Assembly: GCA_003008705.1 (NCBI GenBank)
Contig: PDUO01000004.1
Coordinates: forward strand, 1 to 64,000
Reading direction: 5' to 3'
Length of the DNA stretch: 64,000 nt
Source of the DNA: Pezicula radicicola
Taxonomy: Eukaryota > Ascomycota > Leotiomycetes > Helotiales > Dermateaceae
Within the stretch, counting starts at the first letter, position 1, and every line of letters begins with the position of its first letter. Position numbers and translations under genes: made by a program. The notes under the pieces were generated by a model. That model did no database searches and was not told the origin of the DNA. It was given only the letters and a program-made list of their open reading frames with translations. Of this stretch, positions 24,976 to 37,005 are shown one piece after another.

Positions 24976-25816
24976 TTTGTGGGAAATTAGGGAGTATGAT
25001 GTAGTTCTGTGTTGTACTATTGTCTATAAGCTTTTAAGTCAAATGCTTGAATCGAGCCAGTTATCCAAAAGAAGTCACTTATCGAGCCAAAACCATATTA
25101 CTAAATTAGACCTAGTCAGTTAACCTCAGCCCTAACTAACGTCAGATTCCCCAAAAGTTGTTACATTACTAGCATTACCTAATGTATTATATCCAAAGAT
25201 GTTTAGTTATAAAACACACTATCTAAATCTCATCCTTGCTTCTTAGAAGGAGGTACGACTGGAAGGAAGATTGTTTCCCGGGGGCATTATTGCTAGCAAG
25301 ATTAACTTTCTTGGCATGAAACTTAGCACAATCTTAGCAGCCGTTTTTTCTTATTGTAGGTCTATAAACGAGGCCATTTCATGCAGAAATACAAGTAATC
25401 TTGCCTTAGGCAATACTACCTCAGGCTCTGAAATCGAATTATAATAGGCATTTATGTTAGCCGAAGGCTAACACCCAAGTATAATAAAACTCTAGTTTTA
25501 AAGACTTATTAAAATTAAAATATCTTATAAATATCTTTTTTAAAAATACTTATAGTTTTCTCTAAAGTTTTATTAATATTTAATTTAAACTTAACTAAGG
25601 TATTAGAGTTAAAACTACTTGAATTTATAGTTTTAATTTACTCTAATACTAGTATAATAACTAGTAAAGATATTAGTCTCTTACTACTATAATTAAACTA
25701 ATAACTATAAGTTAGTTCTCTTCCTTTTAAAGAGTAAATACATTTTTATTAATACATAGTAATAGTTTGATTTTAACTTATGCATGTATTACTACAAGAC
25801 TCGTCTTTACTTCAAC
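24976..25816. other. Convergent intergenic region with AT-rich island
   Basis: This lies between the 3' ends of the regulator and the sulfate permease. 25440-25770 is strongly AT-rich with no CpG and resembles a short RIP-affected repeat remnant. No coding signal. Confidence 0.45.
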
Positions 25817-28349
25817 CTAAGCCGTCTCTCCAATTTCTCCCCGTCTCTCAATATTCAAAACTGCAGAACGTACCGCCGCCCCAATATCGATATGAAAGAA
25901 TGGCCTGTTCATTCCATAAACAGCTGCTGGTCTCTCCCGACTTTCTGTAGGTGTATACACTATCGAGTTTTCCCCGACAAGGCCTCTCCCGTCTTCCAAC
26001 GTAGTGACCTTCTTTTCATCCCTGACTGACATCTCCGTAGCGTCTTCAACGTTTGCGACACTGAAGATACCTTCCATCCTTTCGCCAGTATTTCCTGCAG
26101 AATAACCGAACCCTGCCGCCACAAGAGCGCGCTTCGTCCATCGCCGCCCAACGCCAGCGAAATGCCATTCAACAGGTACCGGAGCAGCGTGACGGTCTAG
26201 CTGGTTTCGAACATCGACTAGTCCCTGTATGGAGGTTACATCGACATGTGGGACCGCGGAGAAGTCCAGAATTACTGCCTGCAGAATTGGACGCGGATCG
26301 GAAGAAAGATCGATCTCTTGATTACGGCGTGGGCCAGGGTCATTCCACGGTCGGTCACCAGGACGCTTGTAATCGTGGAGGCGAGTGGGACGCGTTTGAG
26401 CCAAAACCGTGCTAGCCAGAGTATCTAGGTAGCCTGCTTGATTGACGTAGGTGAAACCATCGGAAAATTTATAGACAAAAACACCAGGGTAGGGACAATT
26501 GAGATGGATAGAAGGGTTAGAACCGTCGATGTGAGAGATTGGTATGTAGGCTTCGGAAGTTAGAGCATCTGCTGCGCCAGAATCCGGGAGGCCACTGTCT
26601 ACACTATCCTTTCGCTTCTGCAATGCTGTCATTGTGAAGTAATGAATGCGGACCTTGCCCAGCATGAGACCTTTGGCTCTTGCGTGGCGGAAGAGCAGCA
26701 GTGCAGCAGAGGCGGCAATTGCAACGTAAATACCATTCTCAATGCTTGAGAAGACCGTGACGAGGACACCGGCGAAAAAAATGAAAACTTCACAGGGCGA
26801 GACTCTCCAGTACCCGTAGACAATCTTCGGAGGAGTGACAACATCGAGCACTGCGTGTATGATCAAGCCTGAAAGACTCGCTGTGGGGATGTAAAAGAAG
26901 ACGGACGTAAGTGCGTATAGAGCGAGGAGAACCAGAATTGCAGTGAAGATCCCAGCCAGAGGAGTGCGGACACCAGCCTTAGATTTGATTGCAGTACGAG
27001 AGAAAGAGCCAGTCGCAGGGTATCCACCCAGAAATGGGCCGAAAAGGTTTGTAAACCCAAGAGCCACCATCTCCTGTGACGGATTTATTGTATAGTTGTT
27101 AATCCTGCCAAAAGACTTTGATATTGCGATGTGTTCGATCAGGAGGACGATCAAGGTGGCTGGGATGTCGCTAGCGACGGCCTTAACCAGTCTAGTATCT
27201 ATTTGAGGTACACCAGCATGTTGAAATCCTACGTCTAGTGAGCATAGTGACTACCAACGACCCTCTGATGGCTTACCTCGGGGTACTGGTCCAAGAATCT
27301 TGAATTTCGCATCAGAAGCAGCTTCGATGTTTCTATTCACTAGCCAGCTTATCATCGTGTAAAACAAAAATACAAAGGCCATTCTGAGTGTGGACACGAA
27401 AAACCACAGCCTTTTCCGATTCGGGTTAACCCTCGCGAGAAAATTGCATAGCCATCGGAGGAAATACAGCAGAACCATGGCGGAAATTCCCATGGCCGCA
27501 TCAATCTTGGTTCGACCAAGGTTCTTCAAAGTATTGATAATGATCAAATATGTCGGATCTCTCGTGTTGATGCCGGTAATTCCCATCATGCCCGGTACTT
27601 GGCCTGCGGCGATGCTGAGGGCTGCACCAGTTGTGAAGGAAGAGATAGCGACAAGTGGAATGAACTCGACGATCCATCCAAGACGAGTCAACCCAATGAA
27701 GAGCAGGATTGCTCCACAGATAAGGGATAATCCCCTTGCAATTTGGTCCGCCGTCATATCAGGGTGCTTGTCTTGCACTCTGATGACTACGTTGCCGACT
27801 ATGGTACTCATAATGGCAACCGTCTAAGTAACATCATCAGCTCAGTAAGAGGAAAACAAAGGACAGGACTCACTCCAATCGTGATGTCTTTGGAGGTCGC
27901 AAAAGCCCAGTACAGGAGGAAGCCAATGAAGGACGTGTATAGGCCGTACTCTGGGGTCAGCCTCGCCAGACTAGCGTAAGCCATGCCCTGAGGGATTGCA
28001 ACAAAACCAACAGTGAGGCCTGCATCTTTGAGATTAGACTACAATTATGAATGAGCACTATCATCGATATAGACATACCAGCTACAACGTCTCCCATCAA
28101 CCACTGGAGATTGTAATAAGAAATCCATGCCGTGAAAGGGAATAAGCTTCGGATGTACCGAAGGAATCCAGCGTTTGTAGGGTGGACTTTGGATAAGAAT
28201 TCTTGTATAGTTGGCTTGCTCTCGTAGAAAGGCTCTACGAATGTGTTCGAGGCGGCATATTCATCTCGCTTAAGTTCGTCTTGATGATCAATATCGATGC
28301 CAAGTGATTTTGCTAGAACACGACGAATTCTCTCGCGAGTCGAAGCCAT
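25817..28349 (-). CDS. SulP-family sulfate permease with STAS domain
   Basis: Structure complement(join(25817..27228, 27277..27823, 27874..28019, 28079..28349)), 791 aa. The joins rebuild conserved SulP sequence: WLMGDVVAGLTVGFVAIPQG, EYGLYTSFIGFLLYW, and VPRGFQHAGVPQID. Later core motifs are GFTNLFGPFLGGYPATGSFSRTA split over the usual positions and about 10-14 membrane spans. A STAS domain follows near residues 560-720, with the core AVILDFSAVPHVDVTSIQGL. Length and layout match the fungal CYS-14/SulP permeases that import sulfate at the plasma membrane. Such genes are classic targets of the CYS3/MetR bZIP activator, and a gene of that type lies at 34012-35541. No exact CYS3 consensus was found in its first 350 bp of promoter. 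Confidence 0.94.
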
Positions 28350-29620
28350 GTTGGAATGATGGTTATGGTTCGAGTTAAACTAACCAATGTATTTTGGGTG
28401 TAGTGAGATAACAAGATGTTGTCTTATATCTTGAGGGGAACAGAATAGACGATGGAAGTGTTAAACAGCGACTGCCGTCGGCGACTCGGCGCCCAGATCT
28501 CGGCTCCTTGGTCGCATGGCCTAGGCACCTTTAAGGATCTTCAAGCGTGATGAACATATCGACAAGATCCAGTAGAGTCCAATTGCGAGAATTTAACAAG
28601 GAAGCATCTCAGCAAACAGCCCGATATTTTGTGAATTGTATCTGAGAGCTCTGGAGGTTATTGTCGTTCGACCCTGGCTCAAAACATTAGCCAAGTGGTA
28701 ACTTGCGCGTTCATAAGCACACAACAAAACATGGTACCAATCAACTTGAAGACTGTCGCAGCGAAACAAGATAACGGCGATAGGTGAGGGGAAGAAAGTA
28801 CTATTCCACTGCCATTATGTATTCTACTATTACTATCTTCTCTTGTTGTAGTTCCATATCGCCGTACATAGATTCCCCGAGTCTTATAATAAGCGACCAT
28901 TAGTAGCGGCCGCCTGGGTACCAAGTACATACCATTATACTTTCTTAGCTATAGATCCCCAAACTATGTTACTATATACTCCTCTTTCAAAATTAGAAAT
29001 ATTATACTTTCTTAAGTGCTTTGTTCACCTTACTACGTCAGAATAACTCGAAGTCGTTCGATTTTCCTAGATAATCTCTCGGCTCTAGGTTGGCGAAAAG
29101 CACTTCTTGCGTCACTATGTTATAATTTTCGGGTCCACTAGAGTGTTTCTTCTCTCTCTTTCTTTTTTCCTTCTTTCCTTCTTCGACAAATGATCAGTTT
29201 ATGCTTATGTAGAATAACCTTAATTTTCTTTTAGAAAAGCCCCTCAAATCTTAGCGACTGAAACCCAACCAACTAGCAGCTTCACGTGGAGAGTTCCACC
29301 AGATATGCAAACAGAACTTGTTTATTTTTGAGTTTATCCCTACTAATGACGGTATAATAGAAAGGGAAAATAAGGTTTTAGGGATTGCGCTGATAAGTAG
29401 TAAATGCTATAACGCATCGCGATGCAAACTAAGTAAGCGTCTTGGGTCTGCTTGATAGTTACCCTATCAAGTATATACCATTTACCCGGAGTGTTCAAAG
29501 AGTTGGCATAGGATATTATGTCATTGACAGACAAGTGTACAAGAGAACCAGTAATTAATCTTAGACATTATAACCTGCGATATTGATATTATACTCAAGA
29601 TTAACTTTAAAAAAGCGCAT
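28350..29620. other. Promoter side of sulfate permease and intergenic DNA
   Basis: The first few hundred bases upstream of 28349 should hold the permease promoter. A pyrimidine-rich stretch (TCTTCTCTCTC type) is at about 29140-29185. No coding signal was recognised. Confidence 0.4.
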
Positions 29621-29993
29621 TAGAGGGTTTCAGTATATTTTTTTTAAAATGTAGAATGGGCCTACAACCTTCCTTCTTGGGCTTAGAGGATGTATAACTG
29701 TATAATTGCACAAAATAGCTTACGCTCACTTACGTCTACGCCACAGGTAATATAGACGGCTATATTTTATTTCTTTGTAGAAAGCTCTACGAGGGCCCTA
29801 TATAATGTAGTGAATAAATGAGGCTACTGTAGAAACTCGCTAAATGTCGAAATAATGTAACTAACGAAGCTTTATAATTGGTCTTTAAAAGACAAAGCGC
29901 CTCTCTGCCTTAAGGCTAGGTAATGGCTGCCTTAAAGTGCACATACTGTGGGACCGTATTCTACATTTTAACAAAGTGTACTAAAACCCTCTA
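29621..29993. mobile_element. MITE with ~40-bp terminal inverted repeats and TA target site
   Basis: The left end TAGAGGGTTTCAGTATATT is mirrored by the right end, whose reverse complement is TAGAGGGTTTTAGTACACT; similarity continues inward through TTAAAATGTAGAAT on both sides. Arms are about 29623-29660 and 29951-29991. TA on both flanks fits a Tc1/mariner (pogo/Fot1) type insertion. The roughly 370-bp interior has no coding frame, so it is non-autonomous. Differences between the arms are mostly C/T transitions. Confidence 0.75.
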
Positions 29994-30100
29994 TTGGTGT
30001 ATGAAATAAAGATAAGCTGTCCGGGTAGTAATCTTGACTCGTTTATACCAAGCTTCATCTACTCAAAGCACACAACATATTAAATCGAAGTAAATCCATT

Positions 30101-30291
30101 AGTTCAGCTACTCAAGGATGTTTTAAGAACCCTAAAGCTGCCTCGGTTACCCCTCGCTAGTACCCTTGGCTACATTGCGCTCTTGTATACTCCTATCCGG
30201 CAGTTCAGTTACTCAAGGATGTTTTAAGGGTCCCAAAGCTGGCTCGGTTACCCCTCGCTTGGCTACATTGCGCTCTTGTATACTTCTATCC
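30101..30291 (+). repeat. Imperfect tandem duplication, two ~90-98 bp copies
   Basis: Copy 1 (30101-30198) and copy 2 (30202-30291) both start AGTTCAG-TACTCAAGGATG and end TGCGCTCTTGTATAC-TCTATCC. Copy 2 lacks about 8 bases (TAGTACCC type segment) and differs at several positions. No protein family was recognised across it. Confidence 0.8.
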
Positions 30292-31414
30292 TCCTTATAC
30301 GCTGGCAGTAGTTCGCCAGGCAACGCCGTGATTTTATATCCAGGAGGCTATAACACATGCCCCTTCCCCGCCTCTTGTCTATCTTCTAATTCTTAAGAAA
30401 TGGCGCCACTCTCCTCTTGGTATTGCGATGTTTTAGAACGAAGGCTAGCAAGATAGTCCCAAGGACCACAGCACAGCCCAGGACTGGTCCCCAAATATGG
30501 TCAGGATTGGATATCTTCGGGTGTCGAGATTGGTGGCCTTATTACCCTAGCTACATTTGGGTTTTGCACAAGTGTAAAAATAACTAGGTGAGGTCTTTCT
30601 ACTTCGCTCGTAGGTAGCGTCTAAGGACGAGCAGCTCCCGACCTCTCTACTTTGGATTAATACATTGCTAGAAAATTTGCCTATACTTGGAAATAGAACA
30701 CTACAAGCACATGATTTAGCAACAAGGAATACTTTTAACATCGATTTGTGAAACTCTAAGCTTACGTTGAATAAGTGCCATAGATATTTATATTTCTAGT
30801 TCCTTCTAGTAATAGGAACATATTAATAAGTAAAGTATTACCTTTGATATTCTACCCTTAAGTCCTCTTTAATAAAAGGAAATTTTAAAAAACTAAAAAA
30901 TATATTAAAAAGATAACTACCTAGTACTAAGTATAAAATAATTTAAATATAGACTTAGTTCTTATAAATAATAAATAAAAAGAGGATATAATAAGTAGTT
31001 AAAGAGAATAATAAGATAATATTAGTTTATATTTATCTTTAAGTAAATAACTCTCTATTCTAGAATACATAAATACTTTATATAAATAAATTAATTAATT
31101 TCTAGTAAAGAAAGAGTAAAGTAATATTCTCTTCTACTATATATAATAAATAAGCCTTATTAAATTTACTAAGGGTAATACTAGGTGTAATATAGTGGTC
31201 TTAAGTAAACTTTTAGGTAGATCGTTAAAATTAAGAGAGTTACGGAGTACTCAAATCATTATTGTAGTCTTTGCTTCTCAAAAGTATATCAATAGGTAGG
31301 CAGCTCCAAGCCCCAGATATTTCCTTAACACCCTACATTGCCAACCCGAGGCCGGTAGAACTCCATAACCATACCATAACACCTACGACTCCACATTTTT
31401 CTCGCTATGAAAAT
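30292..31414. other. Intergenic DNA with AT-rich RIP-like island
   Basis: 30780-31230 is very AT-rich, CpG-poor and stop-rich, resembling an eroded repeat. The flanks have ordinary composition. No gene was recognised. The right end should hold the 3' UTR of the CENP-N gene. Confidence 0.45.
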
Positions 31415-32920
31415 TTAAATTCCACTCCCCTTGTTCCCTCTAATCCTACCATCTCTCACCACCCCGATAGAAACTCCATCTTCGCCTGTCATCCACCCAG
31501 GCATCTTCTCTCCATCTATAATCCCCATCTCAACTAGTCTCCTAATACCTGCAAACACATGCTCTCCGTGAAACGTAACCCTAACATCCGGTCGCCATGG
31601 TCCTCCCTCTTCTTCGACTTCGTCATCGCGCCGATCAAGCTCAGCAGCAATTGTGCTTCTTCTTCCTTTGCTCTTCTTCGCCTGGACTGCCGGTAGTTGG
31701 GGGGCCGAGTCAAGCTCAACGGGTTCGGTGTTTGCGGATGAGATGGCAGGAAATGGGTCTTCGATTCTGACGTCGAAGCGTTCAATGCCCTTCCCATCAC
31801 CAAACTTTGCAGAGTTACCAAATCGAGTTTGAGCAATTGTTTTCCTCCGCTTAACAATCGCTGGGCTTTCCTCGCCCTTCCGTTTCAGGCCCGGTGGCTT
31901 CTGATATTCTTTGTCCTCATCTTCAGAGTCATGAACTGATGTCCTTGGTGTCGGCAATTGATTGTTGAGCGGAGTATCTGTTTTGTCGTCCTCGGCATAA
32001 ATCCCCCATCCACCACCAGCTGCATTCGTCCTTCCTCCACCCCTCCTATCAACCAAAGCGCCGAGATTCTTTGCGCTAAAATTCGTAGTCTCTAATGCAT
32101 ACCTCTCTCTGGGTCGAGAGAAGGCCTTGGGGATACCATCTAATGTGTGTTTGCGCAAACTTTTGACATCGCTGGAATTGCTCGGGCCTATAGAGGTAGT
32201 GAGGGACACGAAGATGTGCGGTGATGCATCTGGAAAGGCCACATAGAAAACTTTAGATGAGTCAAAAGTCGCCGTTTTGGAAGATGAGTGTAGAGATCGC
32301 TCGGTATTGTAGGGCGAATCTATTACGAAGATGCGAAGTATGAGAAGTGGAAGGTTTGGGTGTCGATCGATATTATAATGTGCTTTTACATCAGGTAGCG
32401 CCTCTTTCTGTAGATTCCGCAGAAATGCTGCAGGATGCAATCGGGGTAGTGTCATGGCCATCTTATTCTCTGGTCGACTTCCGTCCTCTTGTTCCTGGTT
32501 CGACAACCGGATTATTTTCAGGGCCGTCCATCTCTGAGACGTCGGATGGTCGTAGAGATATTGCATATCTACCATTGCCAATTGATACAAGGTTATGCCA
32601 TACCTCCAATCGCCCTCCAAGACTCTGTCAACGACATCTCTCTTGCTTCCTTTCCGCGCTTGCATCGATGTGTAAATCTCGCGCAGGTCCTTGAGGGAGG
32701 AGCATGCGGGGTAGAGGTCTTGTTCATCTTCGTCTTCGTCTTCTGCCAGGAGATAGGGTGCTGTGAGGGCCTGATTGCGCTCGTCCAGCCAGTCGAGAAC
32801 TAATGACAGGAGTGAGGGGCGGTTAAGGCGCTGGAGAGTCTTGAAGACCGAGGGGTTATTGGAAGGAACTCGATGGGTTGGCGGCAGGGCTGCGGTAGTC
32901 GGTACTGAAAGCGACTTCAT
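31415..32920 (-). CDS. Kinetochore protein CHL4/CENP-N homologue (Mis15)
   Basis: Single exon, 501 aa. The N-terminus matches the fungal CENP-N/Chl4 pattern: 'RLNRPSLLSLVLDWLDE', then an acidic insert (EDEDEDEQD), then LREIY, 'RDVVDRVLEGDWRYGITLYQLAMVDMQYLYD' and 'WTALKI'. The C-terminus holds a basic linker (PPGLKRKG, KRRKT) and ends in the conserved 'VRVTFHGEHVFAGIRRLVEMGIIDGEKMPGWMTGE'. Chl4/CENP-N with Iml3/CENP-L binds the CENP-A nucleosome as part of the inner kinetochore (CCAN). Length is close to yeast Chl4 (458 aa) and S. pombe Mis15. Confidence 0.9.
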   Translation of the reverse strand: MKSLSVPTTAALPPTHRVPSNNPSVFKTLQRLNRPSLLSLVLDWLDERNQALTAPYLLAEDEDEDEQDLYPACSSLKDLREIYTSMQARKGSKRDVVDRVLEGDWRYGITLYQLAMVDMQYLYDHPTSQRWTALKIIRLSNQEQEDGSRPENKMAMTLPRLHPAAFLRNLQKEALPDVKAHYNIDRHPNLPLLILRIFVIDSPYNTERSLHSSSKTATFDSSKVFYVAFPDASPHIFVSLTTSIGPSNSSDVKSLRKHTLDGIPKAFSRPRERYALETTNFSAKNLGALVDRRGGGRTNAAGGGWGIYAEDDKTDTPLNNQLPTPRTSVHDSEDEDKEYQKPPGLKRKGEESPAIVKRRKTIAQTRFGNSAKFGDGKGIERFDVRIEDPFPAISSANTEPVELDSAPQLPAVQAKKSKGRRSTIAAELDRRDDEVEEEGGPWRPDVRVTFHGEHVFAGIRRLVEMGIIDGEKMPGWMTGEDGVSIGVVRDGRIRGNKGSGI

Positions 32921-34011
32921 GTTGGAGTATGGTGTGGGGATATGATGGTCTTTCTATACATTTCTCACGGGTGTCGTTGTGCCAATGGTGAATGATCTAA
33001 TGGCTTGTCATGGCGCATCAGCACAAACCGTCCTCTGTTGGCACTTGGCGAGAAAGCTCGACGCGTCTGACAAGAAACATTAACGCGACGAGGAACCTTA
33101 CACCACGTGATCTACAAACCCAATCGGGCAGTCCCAAGAACGGTTCTCCCATTGGCCAGTGTCCTTTATTAGATTGGTGGAACCCCCACATTTAATCCCG
33201 GGCAGACCCCGAAGCACCACCGAGTCGTCTTTTGTCTCTCTTTCAGTCTTTCTCCTCCATCTGACTCGTTGGGGACTCTCCTCCGGCTTTCGGCGGGGTC
33301 AGCGGCGTCTTTCTCCACTTATTTTTCAAGCCTCAGTTATGCCAAGCGCCGCCCAATGTTGATTAGATAGACTGCACGAGCAGAGGGGTCTCTTGACAAA
33401 AGTTTGACATCAGACAAATAGGTACAGTACTGGAAGGTAGAGATTCTAGAAGGATTTTACTGTAGGGATACACTGGAAGGATTAAGAATAGTAACACCAC
33501 CATCTCCTCATGTTTTGGTTCAACAATTCAAAGAAAGCAGCCGAGATTTTTTCTCTCTTTGTTCTCTTGAATAATAATCAACCTGACTTGGGTGCCCATC
33601 CCGCTTCTCCATCCCACGCCGAAACCCTTCACCAAATAGTTTTAGTCAGCTGAGTGGGGCGTCCGGCGCGGCCTCGAAGACTTCTCTTCTGACTTCCCAC
33701 CACCACTGTCTGCATTTTCAATTGCTTTTCTTCTACAACATCACCCATCTTACTCGACGACAGCGCCTTTCCGGGGTACACGACTCCCCTCGATTCACGA
33801 TACGACGACAACCATCTCCTGCGCTCGAATTCCTGTCGGATTGAAGAAGAGCGCCAAAAGATCTTCCTATTCAGCCCCATTCTTGGGCAACTTGCCACAC
33901 CGGCCAACAAAGGCTTCTCTACCTACAACAAGAATTCTCTTTCTGCGCAGTAGAAGATAATACGCCTAGTTACGACACCTTTCGAAGCATCGCAGACGAC
34001 AAGACAACATC
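32921..34011. promoter_or_regulatory. Divergent promoter region of CENP-N and bZIP genes
   Basis: 1.09 kb separate the start codons of CHL4/CENP-N (-) and the CYS3-like bZIP (+). Pyrimidine-rich tracts occur at about 33200-33310 and 33540-33560. A long 5' leader for the bZIP gene is plausible, since several short upstream ATGs lie before 34012. No specific operator could be assigned. Confidence 0.4.
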
Positions 34012-35541
34012 ATGTCGGGCTACAATGCGAGACGGGCACCCAATGTGTCAGAGTACATTGCGAACCTCAATACTATTCCTTCCGCGCAAGATCTCGCTAG
34101 TCAAGACTTCCCAGACATGGAGGACGACCTAGCTATGTTCACGAATGCAACTTTCTTCGACTTCGACTTAGGAAATGAGGCAGACCTGTCGACCAACTTT
34201 GATGAACGAGGAAACAATGGTGCGACGGAGGACCTCGAGATTAAGCCCTTGGATTTCATACCAGGTGAGCAACATACATGTTTTTGGGTTCTGCGGTTCT
34301 GTTCTGCTATTCTACAGCTCTTCTGTATTTACGAGATCTATCTTCTCTGCTCTATTGTCGTCGCCATTACACAAGTGTCGTTATCTAAGTGTCGCTATCT
34401 CGAGTTGCTCTCACACCACTTGTGTGACCACAGAGTTCTCAATGACTTTCAAGAGCTGGTAAGACCCCGCTTCTGCAGACTTGCGCGACTGCAGATTTTA
34501 GGAGGCGAAATGACAGGGCTTGGGCATGGGCATGGCAGGGGAAACAACATGCGGTTTATGGACAGCCGCGCAAGGCGTGGGAGCGTGGGACATTGAGTCG
34601 TATCACTGGTTGCAGGTCTCAGAAGCACGTGCATGAACCAAAGCAGGCTCAGGGAAGCGTAGCGAAGCTCAAGGCCGTTCGCATATTTCCACGGAGTGGT
34701 ACTCTATTTCAACCAGGCTGTGTGCATGGCCTAAATGCAGAAGTATCTGTGTTGTCGCTTACCATTCGCCTGTAATTTGTCAGATTTCAGTTGGTGGCTA
34801 TCACGTCAGTTCGCTTAAAGTCATGAGTTCCATGGCGACATGGCACGTGCCACACCCTCGGAGACTCAGCTCAACGGGGACCTCCTCCACACTTCCAAGC
34901 TTCCCCGTATCTTCTGTACCGTCTTCTAGTCACTGGCCTCTCTCCGCGTTGCCCTCATTTATATTACCTATATCCATTTGTTCAATTGATTGCCACACGA
35001 CAAAAGCAATTATGCTAATAATGCCATGGCGCGGATAGGAGAGTTCAATTTTCCTGACTTCAATACCTTCACTCAACCTTCCGAATCTTTCAGCCTTCCT
35101 CAAATCCATCCAGCCGATCGACCGCCAGTAGCCGCCTCCTCAGCCGGGTCCCCAGGGGCCCAACAATCTAGCTCACCCAGCCAAAACGACCTCAAGCGCA
35201 AAGCCGAATCTATGACCTCGATTGAAGACTCTTCCCGCGCAGCAGCAGAAGAAGACAAACGCCGCCGTAACACAGCCGCATCCGCCCGCTTCCGAGTTAA
35301 GAAGAAGCAACGTGAGCAAGCGCTTGAGCGATCTGCGAAAGAGATGTCGGATAAAGTGGCCGCGCTGGAGAATCGGATCAATACCTTAGAGTGTGAGAAC
35401 AAATGGTTGAAGAACCTGATAGTGGATAAGAATGAGAACAAGAACAAGGATGATATTGCGGCGATGTACGCGAAGCATATTCAAGAACAGGCCGAGAGGA
35501 AAGGTTCTGAGCGCAAGGACGGTGTGGGAACCAAGGCTTGA
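34012..35541 (+). CDS. cys-3: CYS3/MetR-type bZIP sulfur regulator
   Basis: Structure join(34012..34264, 35039..35541), 251 aa. Exon 1 encodes an acidic N-terminus beginning MSGYNARRAPNVSEYIANLN, then SMEDD-like 'DMEDDLAMFTNATFFDFDLG', as in Neurospora CYS3. Phase-1 splicing joins PLDFIPG to EFNFPDFNTF. The bZIP (about residues 155-220) has basic region RRRNTAASARFRVKKKQREQ and a zipper with Leu/Met heptads ending LECENKWLKNLIVDK, nearly the CYS3/MetR signature. It should dimerise and activate sulfur-assimilation genes under sulfur limitation, turned over by an SCF F-box protein in known systems. The intron is 774 bp, far longer than others here. An in-frame ATG at 35026 just before exon 2 could start a shorter form. 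Confidence 0.93.
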
Positions 35542-37005
35542 TTGAGGGAAAGGAAATGTTTTCGATTCTACACTCAACGACCTTCTCATCTCGTGAGCGG
35601 AGCGCTTGATCTTTATGGCATGGGTATATATTCGTGGGGGACAGGGGCATGGGATATACGGTGGTTATTTGAATGGCTATGATTACATGATGTGCGTTGG
35701 TGGTACTGCGTTGTTTGACATTAATGTGGAGGTTGGTGTGGTGTACTTTGTCCTCTGATAGCTGTGAGGGGCTTGCTATACCTCCTTGCACGGCAATACT
35801 ATGCAACTACAACACCACTCAATTGTTTGTTCAATCCTTGCCTACCCCTTGAAAAACTGTGACCAGAGAGCCCTTTATTGCTTTGCAGCATCAGCTTTAA
35901 GATTTGAAGTGGTCGCTTAGCTATGAGGATGGAGCACCAATTGCGAGCAAACAAAAAGGGAAAATAATACTACCGCTGTCTATGGTACAGTATACTTTGT
36001 GATTATATCCAAGAGGGTAATAGTCACATAGGGGAATAGTAACTCACTTAGTGTAAGTAGCTCAGGCTTGAGATATAAGTTTATAAGTATAATGTTAATA
36101 ATAAGAATATTCCCCTATTTGAAATTAAAGTTTTTAATTTTTTAAATTAGTTTAACTTTAGTAGACTGTGAGATAGTGGCTAGCTTGGTGTATATATGAT
36201 GTTTCTTCTTGAGTATTTTTGTTGATTCTTGGGCGTGGGTGTTTTGAGGCTTAGTTTTAGTGGATGATTATATTGGGTTGTTCTTAGGTTTGATCTCTCT
36301 CGAGTAGATTCTCTTTAGTTTCTTTGTTAACTTTTTGTTAATATTTTAATATACTATAGGGGGCACCTAGACTTCTCTTAGAAGTATAGTATTAGAGCAG
36401 GCAAAGTAAAAGAATAATCTCTCTCTTTTTTCTTTTATATAAAATATTTCTTAAGAGTTTTTTTTTGGAGTGGCAAGTTGGAATGTGTACATATTATACT
36501 TGTACAGCGTATAGGGTTTCTACATCTAAAAGGATAATTGTAGAAGACTATTTTTGAGGAAGCAATTATATTAATTCTGTATTCTATGCAGAGCTAGTGG
36601 CTCTATAAGAGCCTTGCTTGTAGACTTCTGTTATAAAGAGACAAAGTAAGGGCAGCTGCAGGCCTATCCTAGAACATACTTTTACTATTCAACAATAATT
36701 ATCAATATTATTATTTCCAAACCCCTATAAATAATGGTTCGGAAGAATCACCCTCTCGCTTAGTCCTATAATCGCTACAAGAAGTATGTTCAAAATACCA
36801 ATGACAATAGCTGATAGTACTCCCTAGAATAGAAAAGCATTTTGTAGGTCTCCTGGAAACCTATACAACCAACTACGGCAAAGATTATCGGTGGGATTTG
36901 TGATGAGGTAAGAACTAATACCAATTTCCGAAAAGTATAGCCGGATAGCGCGTATAAGCCATACCCTTTAGCACAGATCTTTTTTTTCTAGTTGACCGTT
37001 GACCT
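35542..37005. other. Intergenic region, AT-rich in the middle
   Basis: This holds the bZIP 3' UTR. A short AACTCACTTAG/AAGTAGCTCAGG repeat lies at 36040-36066. 36060-36720 is AT-rich. A short peptide-like frame near 36732-36810 is interrupted and too short to call. No gene was recognised. Confidence 0.4.

Noticed and set aside
28350..28700. CYS3 binding sites (ATGRYRYCAT) in the sulfate permease promoter
   Set aside because: Only half-sites with wrong spacing (ATGAACAT) were seen; no full consensus.
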